Below are positions 53,591-53,836 of a stretch of DNA of 53,836 bases, piece by piece (the first letter of the stretch is position 1; each line of letters opens with the position of its first letter). The position numbers were made by a program, and so were the translations under genes. Origin of the DNA: Parashewanella sp049608225 (GTDB lineage: Bacteria; Pseudomonadota; Gammaproteobacteria; Enterobacterales; Shewanellaceae); NCBI GenBank assembly GCA_049608225.1, contig JBMYXI010000016.1:1-53836 (forward strand). The letters run 5' to 3'. The notes under the pieces were generated by a model. That model searched no databases and had not been told where the DNA came from. It worked only from the letters and a program-made list of their open reading frames with translations.

Positions 53591-53682
53591 GTACTTTCTC
53601 CAAAAGAAAACAAAAGAGTAAATTAAAATTTTTGATCCAGCGCTGAGAGACTTGAAAAGCAATGTTCGGTCAGAACTGAATG

Positions 53683-53699
53683 GTTGGCGTTATGCCAAC
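53683..53699. promoter_or_regulatory. Palindrome upstream of deoC
   Basis: GTTGGC-GTTAT-GCCAAC, about 95 bp before the deoC ATG, in the probable promoter region. Candidate operator for nucleoside control of the cluster. It does not match the E. coli DeoR (TGTTAGAA) consensus. Confidence 0.45.
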
Positions 53700-53710
53700 A
53701 AAATTCATAT

Positions 53711-53836
53711 ATACTCGTGATACCTGAAGGTGCAACTTTCAGGGCTTATTCAGCGTTGCATTATTCGAGGCGTGAAAGCGCAGAACTAGCGGGCTAATTT
53801 AAGCTTTCACAACAAAGAAGAATCAATGCTGAAAAG
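53711..53836. repeat. Second, inverted copy of the MITE-like repeat, cut by the window end
   Basis: About 126 bp match the reverse complement of 10758-10881 with six or so substitutions and one single-base difference. The left terminus ATACTCGTGATACCTGAAGG equals the terminal repeat of the first copy. The nested stems (TTCAGCGTTG and GTGAAAG arms) are kept, one with a compensating-type change to CAATGCTGAA (G-U pair). The other end lies outside the window. It sits in the promoter-proximal flank of deoC. Confidence 0.85.

Noticed and set aside
1..53836. CRISPR array, transposase genes or prophage genes
   Set aside because: No regularly spaced repeats, transposase or integrase motifs, or phage structural genes were found.

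Overview
The window looks like chromosomal DNA of a marine gammaproteobacterium close to Shewanella (Alteromonadales). This rests on recognisable gene neighbourhoods and protein sequences: ppnN-xni-DUF3192, holD-rimI, DUF493-lipB-lipA, the deo nucleoside cluster, NAD-type isocitrate dehydrogenase, glutaryl-CoA dehydrogenase beside a fused 2-oxoacid dehydrogenase E1, RlmG, BolA, DUF2947, and several large exported peptidases. The DNA is rather A+T rich by eye. No species was identified, and all family names come from reading motifs, not from searches.

Layout. 1-53 is the 3' part of a tRNA-Thr. 0.1-4.9 kb holds a small exported protein, ndh, glnB, two type IV-pilin-like FimT/GspH genes, DUF2947 and a chalcone-isomerase-like periplasmic protein. 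4.9-9.8 kb is a TetR-regulated RND efflux pump with two clear operator palindromes between regulator and pump. 9.8-11.4 kb carries a ribosome hibernation factor, a small membrane protein, an OsmC protein and a 264-bp MITE-like repeat. 11.4-17.5 kb has two big exported peptidases (tricorn-like S41 and M61) around a coiled-coil membrane protein. 17.8-23 kb has a diguanylate cyclase, ppnN, xni and small proteins. 23-27 kb has an S9 peptidase and icd.

27.1-34.8 kb is the most unusual part. It contains a protein with kinase active-site motifs like those of the fungal FunK1 group, an exported protein built of receptor-L-domain-like leucine-rich repeats, a 980-residue exported metal-dependent hydrolase ending in two ricin-type lectin domains, and a protein that reads as an EspA/SseB-type type III secretion filament protein with an internal insertion. 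No type III apparatus genes are present, so this is an orphan substrate or filament gene. Together with the HAD-fold protein at 38.6 kb, which has a long Ser/Thr/Pro-rich N-terminus, it suggests a scattered set of candidate host-interaction proteins set into an otherwise conserved backbone.

34.8-38.3 kb codes for a fused alpha-beta E1 and glutaryl-CoA dehydrogenase, a plausible 2-oxoadipate/glutaryl-CoA branch. 39.6-48.9 kb returns to housekeeping genes: DUF1289, bolA, AlkB-like, rlmG, a LysR regulator, a fatty acid hydroxylase with a DUF2804 protein, holD-rimI and the lipoate genes. 49.1-53.6 kb is deoC-deoA-deoB-deoD, transcribed leftwards, with palindromes in three of its leader regions. 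The window ends inside a second, inverted copy of the repeat at 10.6 kb.
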